Below the pieces are notes generated by a model, which had not been told where the DNA came from, made no database searches, and saw only the letters and a program-made list of their open reading frames with translations. This document shows positions 13,419-25,170 of a stretch of DNA of 64,000 bases, one piece after another. This DNA is from Hirsutella rhossiliensis (Eukaryota > Ascomycota > Sordariomycetes > Hypocreales > Ophiocordycipitaceae). The stretch spans positions 4,712,001 to 4,776,000 of the forward strand of contig NW_025408671.1 in assembly GCF_020360975.1 (NCBI RefSeq). The letters are read 5' to 3'. Position numbers and translations under genes: made by a program. The stretch's first letter is position 1. Every line of letters begins with the position of its first letter.

Positions 13419-16400
13419 TCAAGCCCCCTCCCGCAGGTAGACGGGAATCCCATACACCACCACCGCCGCCGCGTTCAGGTACCGGAACCGACACGCCCCC
13501 CGCGCCCTGCCCACCGCCTCGGCCAGCGACCGCTCCTCGCCGCCGCCCCCGTGCCCCGGCCCAAACGTCCCGCCCGGCAGCAGCCCCCATTCCTCAAAGG
13601 CCCGCCCCGCGAACCGGTCAATGTCGCGGTCCGTCACGTCCCACAGCGTGCCCACCACCGCCGGGCTGCCCGCCATCATGTAGTTCCACACGGCCCCGTG
13701 GCACTCAAACTCGCCCGCCGCCGTCAGCGCCGCCGAGCTGCACCCCATCAGGAACGCCGCCGCCCGGCACCGCTCCAGCCGCCGCACCGTCCGGCCCCGG
13801 ATGTACTGCGCCCCGCTGCCGTGCCCAAAGTACAACACAATGTCCGACGTCGACAGCGCCCGCTCCATCTCCGCCTCGGACGGCGCCCGCCGCACCAGCC
13901 CCGTCCACGACGCCAGCCGACGCTCAAAGGCGCCCTGGAAGAAGGCCTGCGTGTTGTCGAGGTCCGCCGACGGGTTCAGGATAAACGTCCCGGACCCCGC
14001 CGACACGTAGTAGCGGCCCTTTTGCCCTGGGCCTTGTCCCCGTCCCTGTCCCCGTCCCCGTCCCCGTCCCTGTCCCTGTTCTTGTCCCTGTCCGTCGTCG
14101 TCGTCGTCGTCGTCGTCATGCGAATCGGAATCCCCCTGCTCCATCATCAGCTGCCGCAGGCACGCCAGCGACGGCACCCGCGACACCGCCAGCCCCTCCA
14201 TGCACGGCAGCGACTCCCACGGAAACTCGTGCAGCGCCTTGTCCAGCACCAGCACCGTGTGCGCCCCCTCCTCCCGCTCCCCGCCGCTCCGCGCCGCCCC
14301 GTGGTATCCGCGCAGCGCGTCGTACGTTTCCACCACCATGGCGTCAAAGTCGATCTCGTCGTACGCGTTGCGCTCCCCGTGGAACTGGAGCACGTCCACC
14401 ACAAAGTAGAGCAGGTCGTTGAGCGACTCGTCGTAGTCGTTGTCCGCCTCCGCCGGGTCCCCGAGCCCGATGAACAGCTCCAGGATCCGCGGGTCCAGCG
14501 TCACTGCCGCCGTCTTCCGGCCGCGCATCCGGTTGCGCGACGGCAGGCTCCCGTCGAGGATCTGCTGGAAGCTCTTCTGGAACCGCGCCAGCAGCTCCGC
14601 CCGCCGCTGGTGCTGCGAGAAGATACCCCGGAACCCCCCCAGCCACGTCGTCTCCATCGTCGTCAGGAGCTCCCGCAGCCGCGAGTCCAGCGCCGCCCGC
14701 TCCGACCACCATGCGCTGCGCTCTCCCTTGGCCGTAAAGTCCCGCGCCGAGTGGCTCGTCTCGTTGGCCAGCTTGATGACGGCGTGCAGCTCCTCGCGCC
14801 CGTGCTCAAAGTTAAACACCTCCGAGTCGGCGTCGCGGCAGTTGGCCCGCTCCAGCGGCAGCCGCAGGATGAACGGGCTGTGCCCGGCCTGCAGCTTGCT
14901 GATGCACAGGTCGTGGCGGTTGTCGCTGAGCGAGAGCGAGATGACGCTCCACTTCTTGGGAATCACTTCAACGTACTTCTTCTGGAACTTGGCCGCGTCC
15001 GTCGCCAGGTCCAGGCTGCACCGCCGACTCGACCATGCTCGCCCCGTAGTCTTGGTCGTTGCGGGAACCTTCAGCGTGTTTTGCTCTCGTGTCCATGCAA
15101 TGTTGCGGCCCAGGTCCACGGCCACTGTCGCGAGGCTTGACGACACGCCAGGCCTGGCCTTGGCCGCCGACGTGGCCGACAGCAGCATGATTGTGCTCTG
15201 CAGCAGTGTCGAGATGCGATGGACGGTGCCGCTGTCAGAACCCGAGAGGGCAGACCCGTGAGCCTCCACCAGCAGCTCCTGCGCCCGCCTCAAAGCCTCG
15301 GCGAACGCAGGCCCGCCTCGCTCCTTGCCCACCCTCCGGTCGCTTCGGCCCTTTCTCGCGGGCGAGGTGCTCGCCGCCGCCCTGTCAGACGCGCCCTTGT
15401 CGGAGCCGCCACACACGGCGGGAAAGGAAATAGTCGAGTCCTGCACGACCGAAAAGACGGGGTCCGAGATCATCTGCTCCATGCTGTGCCCGATGAGCGA
15501 CGTTGCCGTCACCACCTGCTCCTGTGACAAGGTCCCGAGCAGCTTGGGCAGCCCCTTGAGCTGTTCCAGCGTCGACAGTGCCGACGACCAGTCCTCCAGG
15601 TGGATGAGCCCGACCGCCCGAGACAGGATGACGGCCGCCATCAGTGACGACTGGTAGACGTCTTTGGGTATTTCGGGGATGCCAGGGGCGGGCGGTGTCT
15701 TGGCTCGGGCTGCGGGCTGTCCTCGCTTTGAGGTTCGAGGCGCGGCAGGGGTTCTGGTCGCCCTCGTCGTCCTCGTGGCACGCGGTGTCTTGGAAGCTGC
15801 CGCGCTCCTGGTCTTCGTCACGGCCGTTCCCTTGCCCGCTTCACATCCCTTCGACGCAATCGCAGCCTGGTCGATGCAGCTCAACTGGTGAATCGTGTCC
15901 TCGGCAATCTTGAGATACTCGCGTGCCTTCTCTTCATTGCCCATGGCGTTGTAGAAATCCCCCACCTGGCGCGCGACTCGCACACGGCATGAGCACGCGT
16001 CCTGAGGCATGTGCTTTGTCGCCTCTTCGTGCGCCGCGAGGGCCTTGTCCCGCATGCCCGCCTTGACGTAGACGCTGCCCATCCACGCCGACACCTGCGC
16101 CATGAAGAGTGGCGACTGCGTGTTCTCGGCAACCTTGCGGGCCGACTCGGCGTAGTAGACGGTCTCCTGGAACATGCCGATGTGGGCGTATACCGAGGAG
16201 ATGTGCAGGAGGCTGCGGAGGAGCGGCGACGCGAGGCGCCAGAAGCGAGGGCCGCTTGCCCGGCTCTGGGACGATCTCACCTGGATGCTGGCCGAGCTGG
16301 CTTCCGACATGCTCGTCTCGGCGCTGCTGGCACCGTTCGCCGACACCACCTCCGCCTCGAGCTTCGACCAGTCATGGGATAGCATCCGGACGCTCGACTT

Positions 16401-19400
16401 GACGGCTGCAAGCGCGTCCTGGACGTCTCCCTTCTGGAGAGAGACGGTCGACTGCAGGAAAGACGCCATGGATAGCGTCACTGTTGCCTGCGACTTTGAC
16501 TGAGCCCAGGTCGAATACGACTGGCTGCAAATGTCGTTTGCTTTCGATAAGCATTTCAGGCTAGAGACCGTCAGTATCCCCTTTACGTGTGCGTTCTTGT
16601 TCGGCAAAACCTACGCTTCCTCAAACGCCCCAATACCGGTATGATAGTCTGCCTGCGAAAGGTAAAAGTCGGCAACAATGCCGCGCGAGATGCCCTCGTT
16701 TTGCTCGACGAGTGACCTGGTCCACTCCAGCGTCTCCATGGCCTGCGTGTAGCTGCCGATGCTGACGTATCGAGCAGCCAGCTGGCTATGGCTGAGGACC
16801 AAGCTATCGCCAGCCGATCCTGCGGCCGACGGCCCGCTAATCGCCTTGGCCAGGGTGATGGAGAGTTCCGAGATGGAAAGCTGCAGCGTATTGTCGCCTT
16901 TGAGACCCGCTAGTTGGTTCAGCGACAGCAGCTGGTCGAGCAGGCCTTCCGGGTTGTCGATGACTGCGTATAGGTCGTCTCTCGTCTGGCAGGCCTCCGT
17001 CATGATCTTCCAGGAGGAAATGGAGCTCCTGACCGCCGAGATGGGAAGCTGCGTCTCACTGTCGGCCACTGCCGATATCAAGGCATAGTATGCTTCTAAG
17101 TGCGGGATAAAATGACATAGGGCGGCGTCCTCTGCCTTGTCCTTGCGCTGAAGCTGCTGCAGGGCCTGATCGAGCTGCGACTCGAGCTCGTCCAGCCCAG
17201 CCTCCTCCCCGATATTCTGATAGGAAATGTGAAGAAGAACGCGCAACCGGCGTACGGGATACTTGTCTGGAGCATATATCCGCAGCAGCGCTGCCAGGCC
17301 AGGGTCGTGAAGCCGCAGGGGCTGCAAGGGCGAGTAGGAACTGCCAGCGCTGAGGTGCACCAGGTGTTCTAGCACGGCGGCGCGCTCCGTCTCGGGCAAG
17401 AAAAAGGTCCAGTCGTTGCACGAGCGGTCAAGCTTGGCGATCGAGCGTAGCGTCCGGGACAGCGACGAGGCCTTTTCCGTCATGGTCCATGCCAGGGCGG
17501 GAGGCTGCTTCGCCAGGGCTGCCGCGACGTCCGACAAGACGCCGTCCTCAGCCATGCCGGTGCAGATGGACCGTAGCGTGCGGACGGCGTCTTCAGCTCT
17601 TCCCATTTCCCGGCAGAGGTCGGCAAAGAGCTCCAGTTTCGTCGACAGCTGGGCCTTTTCCCGTTCCGCAAGCGGTCTATCCTTCACTGCGTCGATGGAC
17701 CGGCTGAGAGCCTGGAGGAGCCGTTTATTGATGTCCCTGGACCGGTTGGGCACTTTGCGCAACTCCAGGAACTTGGAAAAGTAGAGGCTCGAGATCTTGA
17801 CGTGGTAGACGCCCAACTGCTCCGCCTTGGCCGCCGACATGGCAGGGTTGGATATGGACTCCAGCAGGGCGGCGCAGTGCTGCAAGACGTCGTCCATGAG
17901 CTGCCACTCGCTCGAGCTGGCCTGGATATCGCACTTGAGAACCATTAAAGCCGCATCCAGGACCTGACCAATCGACTGCATTACCGTTTGCCTCCGCTGG
18001 TCGAACTGGAGCACCTGCTTCGTGCTGGCGTCTTTCCCCGGGGGAGACCCTACCCAGCGGCGCACAAACCGTGGGAACCGGAGGATGAAGTCCTTTGAGA
18101 CGGTGACAATATGTTCAGGGATGGGCTTTGCCGGCGATCCAGGATCCAGGACGATCTTGAGCAGACCGACGACGGCGCGCCTGGCGGCTGAGAGACCCTC
18201 GAGCAGCTCGTTAAGCTCTGAGACAGTTCCGCTGAGGCTTCCGTCCAGACCGGCAACGACATGGCCTATGAGCTGTTCGACATCGGATTCGAGATCCGAT
18301 TTCTTGAGGGCCGCGGCCAAGATCCGAGCCGAGACGGAGCAGATGCGAACAAAGGAATCGGTTTCGGTACACAGGCAGCCTTTGAGGCGCTGGAGCCAGC
18401 TATATGCGTCGTCGTAGTGCCGCGCCGCGTGTGCAGTCGACCCAAGAACCTGGTAGATGGAGGATAAGGGGGATTTGGACGACGTTGCGGGCTGATGGTT
18501 TCCCGAGCGAACGATCTCCATGATGCCTTCAAAGCCCGACGTCAGTGTGCGGTAGACCAGCCTCTCGTCCGACTTTTGACGACGGACAAAGGCTCGCATG
18601 CAGCGCGTGAAGGGGGACAGTATCTCGTCGTCGATACTACCCTGGTGCCCGGCCAGACTCCACCATCTCATCTGCATCCTGAAAGCAAGGGCCTGTAGTT
18701 GGAAGACGACGGTGGGGTCCGGGCTAAGTCGGGGTTCCGAGGCCACGGCGTCCTCGGCGCTCGAGACGCTCGGCACGAGGGAGAGGATGATTTGCGAGAG
18801 CGATGCCATCTGGCGCGCCGTTTTGGCGGCTTCCTTGTCGCCCGCACTGGCCAGCCGCGAGAGGAGGTTGATGGGTGAAGACGGATTCGACTCTTGCAGG
18901 GCAGGGAGCAGCGCCTCGACGTGCGCGGGCTTCTTGGTGACAGCCACAAGCTTGAGCACCTGTGTTTGGCAAGCCGTGACTGTTGCCAGGCTTTTCTTTG
19001 TGATGTTTCCGCCGTACTCGACGAGGTCCGCGACGCCCACAGCAGCAGAGCCGCTCTCGGCAGACGTCGCCTTGGTGTTTCTAGCCGCTGTCGACGTGGA
19101 GCCGTCGAGTCTCCTCTTCAGTATCCGCAGCTCTTTGAGGGCCTGGTCGTGAAGCCCCAGCGCAAGGAGTCTGCCCACCAACGCCGACATGCCGTTCTCG
19201 AGCTGAAAGTCTGCCTGGCCATCCTGCACGGGGCCCTTGAGAGACCGAAGACACGCAAAGGCGACCCGTGCACACTCCACCGTTGCCAGACATCCCGTCG
19301 ACTGCGAGGGCGGCAAAAGCCTGGCCTCCTTGATGGACACGTTTGGGGACGAGGCCACTCGGTTGAGCGTCCTCGGCTGCAGGGGCGACAAGGGCGCCGA

Positions 19401-19769
19401 GGTGGATCGTCGGAGCGACCGCCTCCCGGCCGATTGTCGGAGCTTGTCGCCGTGCTTGGAAGGGGTGGCCGGGGGCTGAGGCTTGGCCGCCCCGGCGAGG
19501 GACTTGAGGGCCGCATTGATGACATGCGTGGCCAGGACAGTCCTCTCGCGCGCGCCCAGCAGCTCGCCGCCGGTCGTCTTCTTGGGAGCTGCGCCGGGTT
19601 TCAGTTTCGCGGTCGCGGTTGTCCTGGCTGCTCTGACGGTCTGCTTGGCTTTGGGCTCGGGCTCGGGGAGCAGTAGCTCCTTAAAGGTGACGACGGTCGC
19701 AGGCGTGCATGTCGATGTTGACGACACGGCCGCCTTTGCGGCGTCGACTTTTGCTTGTACGGAAGCCAT
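13419..19769 (-). CDS. ESP1: Separase (ESP1/BimB-type separin, peptidase family C50)
   Basis: Caspase-like cysteine protease that cleaves the cohesin kleisin at anaphase. Exon 1 (19769-16615) and exon 2 (16560-13419) are joined by a 54-nt intron (GTAGGT donor, TAG acceptor), giving 2098 aa, a normal size for fungal separase. The long N-terminal part is alpha-helical and repeat-like, as in the superhelical region that binds securin. The C-terminal protease domain carries the catalytic His (about residue 1965) in VLYFGHGSG and the catalytic Cys (about residue 1992) in FLMGCSSA; both are intact. They are followed by [20 protein letters not shown], typical of the family. Just before the protease domain there is a run of Asp residues and a Gly/Gln/Arg repeat (coded at about 14033-14118). 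An earlier linker (about 15690-15840) is rich in Arg, Thr, Lys and Pro and may be disordered. Confidence 0.96.
14033..14118 (-). repeat. In-frame hexamer/triplet repeat in the separase gene
   Basis: On the plus strand the sequence is built from TCCCTG/TCCCCG hexamers followed by GTC triplets. In the protein this gives a Gln-Gly and Arg-Gly dipeptide tract preceded by an Asp run. It lies in a loop just upstream of the protease core and keeps the frame. Confidence 0.85.
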
Positions 19770-20105
19770 GAAGGGGTTAAGCGCGGAGTCTCTTAATCAT
19801 GTCGTCGCCGTAGAGAACCGTCCAACGTAAGAGAACCTCTAAGAGTGGTATAAAAACCAAAGAAAACAAATGAATCGCAATGCGCCATGCAGATGCAAAA
19901 TGCTGTGTAGTGGGAACGTGAAGGACCGTGACGTGCAGGAGACGGCCGTTGAAAGGGTGGGGGCTAAACATCGGGCGTTGTCAGGGGCAACCGGCTTCCT
20001 GAGCAGGCAACCAATCAATCGCTGACTCGATCCGCCTGAACTCAACGCCTCTGGCTGAAAATCGCTGGCGGAAGAAAGGAGACGGTCAACAAAAACGCAC
20101 ACAAC
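19770..20105. promoter_or_regulatory. Divergent promoter between separase and the mitochondrial membrane protein
   Basis: 336 bases separate two start codons that face away from each other, so both promoters must lie here or overlap the leaders. No specific binding site was identified. Confidence 0.5.
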
Positions 20106-20742
20106 ATGGCATCGCCACGATGTGCCGTCAGGATGCGCGGCCTGATGCGGGCCTCTGCTTCGAACCCTCTGCTTCGCCCACGCATCGGGCTTCGCCACTC
20201 TTCAAGCGCCACCCCCGCGACCATCGCCGACACGGGCTTCTGGAAATCCCTGATACCAAAGCCGCTGCGCAAGGAGAACCGCAAGGCCAGGGCGCAAGGC
20301 AGACCAAAGGAGTGGAACCCGGCGACATATTTTATCGTCATGTTCCTCTTTATCGGCTCCATGTCCATCCAGATGATTACCCTGCGCAAGCAGATGGACC
20401 AGCACACGCGCCAGTCGGCCGTGCGCATCGGACTGTTGCGCGACGTGGTCGAGAAGATACGCAATGGCGAAGAGGTGGATGTTGAGAAGGTACTGGGCAC
20501 TGGCGATGCCCAGAGAGAGGCGGACTGGGAAGAGAGTAAGTTGCGCGCTCGGCGGAGAGACTCGGCTGCTAACAGCGGTCAAAGTGTTGCAGGCCATTGA
20601 ACAAGACGAAGCCATGCGCAAGCCCCAGAAACAGGAGAAGCCATCATCGGAGTCGCGCGAGATCAAGACCGACCCGCAAGCGGCTACATCCGAGCCGCAG
20701 CCCTCGAAAACGAAGACGGCTAGTCTCGGCAGTTTCTTCTAA
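20106..20742 (+). CDS. Small mitochondrial inner-membrane protein (DUF5321-like)
   Basis: Exons 20106-20535 and 20585-20742 are joined by a 49-nt intron (GTAAGT donor, GCTAAC branch, AAG acceptor), giving 195 aa. The alternative TTGCAG acceptor would stop at once. The first 35 residues are rich in Arg, Ser and Ala with no acid, typical of a mitochondrial presequence. One membrane segment follows at about residues 73-92 after the motif PKEWNPATYF. A charged helix (about 93-130) and a Lys/Gln/Ser-rich tail complete the protein. The layout and the WNPATYFIVMFLFIGSMSIQ block resemble the fungal DUF5321 family as I remember it; the function of that family is not known to me. Its 3' end faces the sirtuin gene 62 bases away. 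Confidence 0.82.
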
Positions 20743-20804
20743 TTTTTATACATTTGGCGACTTGATTTCGCACTTGACTTGCGTGTGTATTCTTGCAGGT
20801 TATA

Positions 20805-21998
20805 TCAGGACAGCATATCCTTGAAGGCATTTTCGCGCGGGGCGTCGGTAATGGGTCCGTCACCGGTGGCCGTTGCGGCGCCCATGCGCAGCTCAGAGAC
20901 GAGAGCGGGTAAAAGCTGGTCCGTCGCAAACTCGACTCTAACGGCCTGCTCGCCAGATTGACCTGGACTCAGGTCGGTGAAGAAGTGGTCCTCTCCCCTC
21001 ACACCGCCCATGTTTATAATGGCAATGGACATGCCTCTGTCCTTGGCCCGCTTGGCCAGCCTCCACGCCGAATACGTTGCGAGCGACGTGCCGAGAACGA
21101 GCAGTTTGCCGGCGCCGTCGATGGCCTCCTCGGCGGCCGTCTTGACGGAAGCGGCGATGCTCTCGCCGAACATGACGACGGCGGGCTTGAGGATGCCTGC
21201 CGTGCTGGGACAGGCCCAGGCGCCGTCGGAGTCGACCTGGACGGTATGCGGTTGGCCGTTGGGTCTCGCCGGGGGATTCGCCAAGCACCGGGGGCAGGGG
21301 GGGTACCTAAAGGTGGTGTATGGGGCCTCGGGCAAGTCGACGTCGCCGTCGGGGTTGGACTTGAGGCCCTTGAAGCGGCGCTGGGCAGGATCCTCGGTGT
21401 CGAGAGCGCCGGATGCGAGAGCCTGCTGCAGGAGCTGGGCCCAACGAGGGTTGAGGCGGGCCAGGCGGTCTTGGAACTGGTCGCGGGAAAACTCGCCGCG
21501 GCAGGAGGTGCAGACGGTGGACCTCAGGTAGCCGTGCAGCTCGAGGGAGGGTAGCCGGGGGTGGGCCTGTGGATGGAAGGAATCGACGTTTTGAGTGATG
21601 ACGCTCCGGATCAGGCCCAAGTCGCCAAGGTCCCTGAGGGCGTAATGGCCGGCGTTTGGCTCGGCCTTGTGAAGGCTGGACCAGCCGAGGAAGCTGCGGG
21701 CCCAGTATCTCTTGCGGGTCTCGTGGCTGTCGAGAAACTCTGCATAGTAGATGGGGCGGTAGGACTTGTTGACCCTGTAGGTGCCCTTGACGCCGCGGTA
21801 GTCGGCGAGGCCCGAGGCGACGGAGAGGCCGGCGCCGGAGAGGACGACGGCCGAGGGGGGGAGGCCACGGGGGGACGGGGCGGCGAGGAAGTTGGCGAGG
21901 GCGGCGAGGGCTCCGGGAAGGGAGGCGGCCGAGGCGGGGACGAGGGTGGGCGGGGCCAGGACGTCGGTATAGGGAATGCGCATGAGCGGTTTGCGCAT
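20805..21998 (-). CDS. Sirtuin, class II (SIRT4-like) NAD-dependent deacylase
   Basis: Single-exon gene of 397 aa. NAD-binding motif GAGLSVASGLADYRG lies at residues 55-69, TQNVDSFH at 135-142 and the catalytic His at 155 in LELHG. A zinc site is formed by Cys 163 and 166 (CTSC) and a second CPRC pair about 70 residues later. VLGTSLATYSAWRL and the late IINMGG segment complete the Rossmann fold. The insertion between the zinc pairs and the GVKGTYRVNKSYRPIYY segment are typical of class II sirtuins, many of which are mitochondrial. The N-terminus is compatible with, but does not prove, mitochondrial import. The usual Gly/Arg after QNVD is Ser here. Substrate is unknown. Confidence 0.93.
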   Translation of the reverse strand: MRKPLMRIPYTDVLAPPTLVPASAASLPGALAALANFLAAPSPRGLPPSAVVLSGAGLSVASGLADYRGVKGTYRVNKSYRPIYYAEFLDSHETRKRYWARSFLGWSSLHKAEPNAGHYALRDLGDLGLIRSVITQNVDSFHPQAHPRLPSLELHGYLRSTVCTSCRGEFSRDQFQDRLARLNPRWAQLLQQALASGALDTEDPAQRRFKGLKSNPDGDVDLPEAPYTTFRYPPCPRCLANPPARPNGQPHTVQVDSDGAWACPSTAGILKPAVVMFGESIAASVKTAAEEAIDGAGKLLVLGTSLATYSAWRLAKRAKDRGMSIAIINMGGVRGEDHFFTDLSPGQSGEQAVRVEFATDQLLPALVSELRMGAATATGDGPITDAPRENAFKDMLS

Positions 21999-23554
21999 TG
22001 GAGCTGCGGTCAGGGAGCAGCAGTTAGGGAAGCTGCATGTAAGAGAGAGAGCGCGAGAGAGAAGTTGTCGTGAGAGGTCTGCTGATGCTGCGACTTGACG
22101 GGTTCGATTCGGGAAGAGAGGCTAGGATAATGCCGATATGTGGCTGCAATGCGTGTATCCGAGACCCGTACTTGTAAACTCGAGTGTGTGTGCGCGCGTT
22201 GATGCTGGGAGAGAAACGAGGTTGGTCGTCAGTCGTCAGTCGTCAAAGGCCAGTTGACTTGATGACGAAGAGGGATGACGAGCATTCAACTCACAACATG
22301 GGAGTACACAGCTCCGTACGGGGATCTCAGCACGGAGCAAGGTAGCGGGCGGCGCACCCGATTCGGCATAGTCCCAGCCAATGCCTTACCTTTTTTTCTG
22401 GGCAAAAGCGGCACGGGCCAAGCCCGCTGTAAGCAGCTGGAAGAGGTGCTGTGGCTCAGCGGCGGTTCTTCAAGAGTCACAGCCCGGCGAAGAGATCCGA
22501 CCGCCGTCTCCCGCTTGTTCCCCTTCTCCTCTACAGTACTTACAGTACTCCTTCAAGCCCTTGCTACCATGATGCGCTAAACTCCGGTTCCCCCTCTCTC
22601 CCATTCGTCGGTCGACCGGTCCTCCCCGCGCTTCGTCCGAGGCTCGCTCGCTCATACGCCAGCTTTTCCTACATCCCGCAAACATCACCACGTAACCTGA
22701 GTTACCAGCGCCCGAGTACAGAACCTATCAGGACGCAGCAGCACTACATGCATACACATTCAATCCTCGTATACTAAGCCTGCTCCGCCCTCTCTGGCCG
22801 CCGTCGGTCCCTCCTCGTCCTCTCCCCCCTCCTCCTCCTGCTCCTTCAGATGTGGTGCGTGTCCGGGGCGACGCCCGCCGCCGTCGCCGCCGCCGCGTCA
22901 CGCTCGGCACCGCTGCGAGGCCCTGCGCCGCTCCCCGCGCTCGTGCTAATGGGGACGGCGGCGACGACGGCGACGACGACGTCTCAGCGGCCCCGGCGCG
23001 CGGCGTCTGCGTCGGCGCCCACGTCGGCCTCGGCCGCGTCGTCGTCGTCAGCAGCTCCCGCCGGTGTGTCAGCAGTGACCCCCGCGCTAGCAGCAGCAGC
23101 AGCGTTAGCATCCGCTACTACGGACACTACTAGCACGGCGGCCCAGCAGCAGCTGCCGCCCCTTGCTGTACCACCCGGGCCACCGCCGGCAGCTGATGGC
23201 CAGAGCCATCACCAGCCTTCAGGTCCGCTACAGCACCAGCTTCCCGGTCCGCTGCAGCACCACCCCCAGCGGCTCTCGTCAGCCACCGCCTGCAACGCAC
23301 CCTCCCATGCCTCCGTCTCACTACCCTTCCAGCTGTCCTTTTCCTCCGCCTCGCCCCATTCCTCGTCTCCCCTAGCGCACCAGCCCCGTAGTCAGCAGCA
23401 TTACAACCATCACCCCAGGCTTCAAAAGCACCTCCTGCAGCACCGCAGTCGCCTCCGTCACGACGCCGCCGTCATCGTCGCGACCGCCCGCTGCGTCCTC
23501 GTCGACCTCGCCCCCGTCCGCCGCCGTCTACGTTCGCTGCCCGCAACCATTATC
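21999..23554. other. Divergent upstream region between sirtuin and CDF transporter
   Basis: The sirtuin leader should lie at the left end. From 22,850 a plus-strand frame runs without stop into the transporter (235 extra codons), but it is low complexity (Ala, Ser, Thr, Pro, Gln, His) and may not be translated as one piece. Another frame contains an ATG at about 23,196 followed by a presequence-like stretch (MARAITSLQVRYSTSFPVR), which suggests a spliced mitochondrial N-terminus I could not resolve. Confidence 0.45.
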
Positions 23555-24817
23555 ATGGGCTCCGCATCGCAGCAGACTCGCGCCCACGGCGGCCACGGCC
23601 ACGGCCACGGCCACCACCACCACCACCATGACAACTCGTACCTCATCTCGGCAAACAAAAACGACTCGGGGGTCCGCATCACCCGCATCGGCCTCCTCTC
23701 CAACCTCGGCATGGCCGTCGCAAAGTTCATTGGCGGTTGGGCCTTTAATTCAAAGGCCATGACGGCCGACGCCTGGCACAGCATCGCCGACCTCGCCTCC
23801 GACATCCTGACCCTCGCCACCATCTCCTGGAGCCTCAAGCCGCCCTCGGACCGCTTCCCCCTGGGCTTCGGCAAGGTCGAGAGCCTCGGCTCCCTCGGCG
23901 TCTCGGGCATGCTGCTCTTTGGCGGCTTTTACATGGGATGGGAGAGTGCCCTCAGTCTCTTTGGCCACTTCAACCCCGAGGCTGCCCGCGAGCTGCTCGA
24001 GCACGTCGGCCACGGCCACGGCCACAGCCATTCCCACAGCGCCGCCAGCCTCGGCATCCCCAGCATCCATGCCGCCTGGCTGGCCGCCGGCACCATCCTC
24101 GTCAAGGAATGGCTGTATCATGCCAGTACGTCCCCCCCCCCTTGCTTGTCGACCCCTTGATCCCAGGCACTGACCCAGTTCTCTCCTGCAGCCATGAAGG
24201 TTGCGCGGGAGCGCAGGTCGTCGGTGCTGGCGTCCAACGCGGTGCATCACCGGGTCGACAGTCTGACGGGCATCGTCACACTGGCGGCTATCCTTGGCGC
24301 CAACGTCTTGGAAAGCGCGGCCTGGCTGGACCCCGTGGGCGGGCTGCTCATCTCCATCATGGTGGTCAATGCCGGGCTGCAGAACACAAAGTCGGCCCTG
24401 TACGAGCTGGCCGACCAGAGCATCGACGACGAGGTCAAGGGCTCGGTCCGGAAGCAGGCACACCGGGCGCTGAGCAACATCGTCGAGGGCCACGAGGCCG
24501 AGCTGCGCGACGTCAGCGGCGTCAAGTCGGGCCAAAACTACCTGGTGGACCTGGAGATGGCGGTGCCCGGCGGGTGGACCGTCGACGAGATGCGGACGCT
24601 CGAGGACCAGGTGCGGACGCAGGTGGGCGGCAAGGTCCGGGGCGTGCGGCGCGTGCGCGTGCGCTTCGTGTCGCGGGACGGGGTCGTCGGCGAGAGATTC
24701 GACGAGTTCATCCCGGGTTCGGTCCACGTCGAGGCGGATCCGGAGCCCAAGGAGAATGGCGCGGCGGTTGAGGAAAAAGGCACGACGACGACGACGGGGC
24801 ACGACCACAGGCACTAG
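23555..24817 (+). CDS. Cation diffusion facilitator, mitochondrial MMT1/2-like
   Basis: Metal transporter of the CDF (SLC30) family, closest in layout to the yeast Mmt proteins of the mitochondrial membrane. Exons 23555-24125 and 24192-24817 (GTACGT donor, CAG acceptor, 66-nt intron) give 398 aa from the ATG at 23555. A His-rich N-terminus (GHGHGHGHHHHHH) precedes the first membrane segment. The metal-site motifs are DAWHSIADLASD in TM2 and HHRVD in TM5. GFGKVESLGSLGVSG lies in TM3, a second His-rich loop (HGHGHSHSH) between TM3 and the next segment, and WLDPVGGLLIS in TM6. A C-terminal cytoplasmic-type domain and a final GHDHRH follow. The N-terminus is uncertain: the frame stays open back to an ATG at 22,850, and a targeting sequence on a separate upstream exon is possible. 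Metal specificity (iron, zinc or manganese) cannot be read. Confidence 0.87.
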
Positions 24818-25170
24818 CGCTACAGCGTCCTATTCTCTGTTGCCTTGTATCTGGCTGTCAGTCAGCTCGGCTGGCCATCACCTATATCACTACTTGTACT
24901 TAGCTTGGCGCAACAGCCGTGCTCCGTCATGCTGGACGTGGGATTGGAAATGGACGAGCTGCGGTTTGCCTCGACGCCGCTTCGTAGTGGGTACCGAGTA
25001 CGTACCAGTGAAATACCTAGACGTGATGTCATTGGGGCAGTCAAAGTTGACCGACCATCTTCATCCTTTCTTCCCACCACTTGTCGGTTGGACTCCATTC
25101 TGTATCACGTTCCTGAAGCGCGGTTGGTCTTCTTCCTCATATTTTCCTCCAATTCATCACCAAGCTCGCC
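24818..25170. other. Intergenic region upstream of xylulokinase
   Basis: 353 bases between two plus-strand genes. It should hold the transporter 3' end and the xylulokinase promoter. No specific site recognised. Confidence 0.5.

Noticed and set aside
13052..15140. Long plus-strand frames opposite separase
   Set aside because: Pro/Arg-rich translations of the antisense of a GC-rich gene; the catalytic motifs are on the minus strand.
22075..22120. GGTTCGATTC as a tRNA T-loop
   Set aside because: No acceptor stem, D-arm or anticodon arm can be formed around it.
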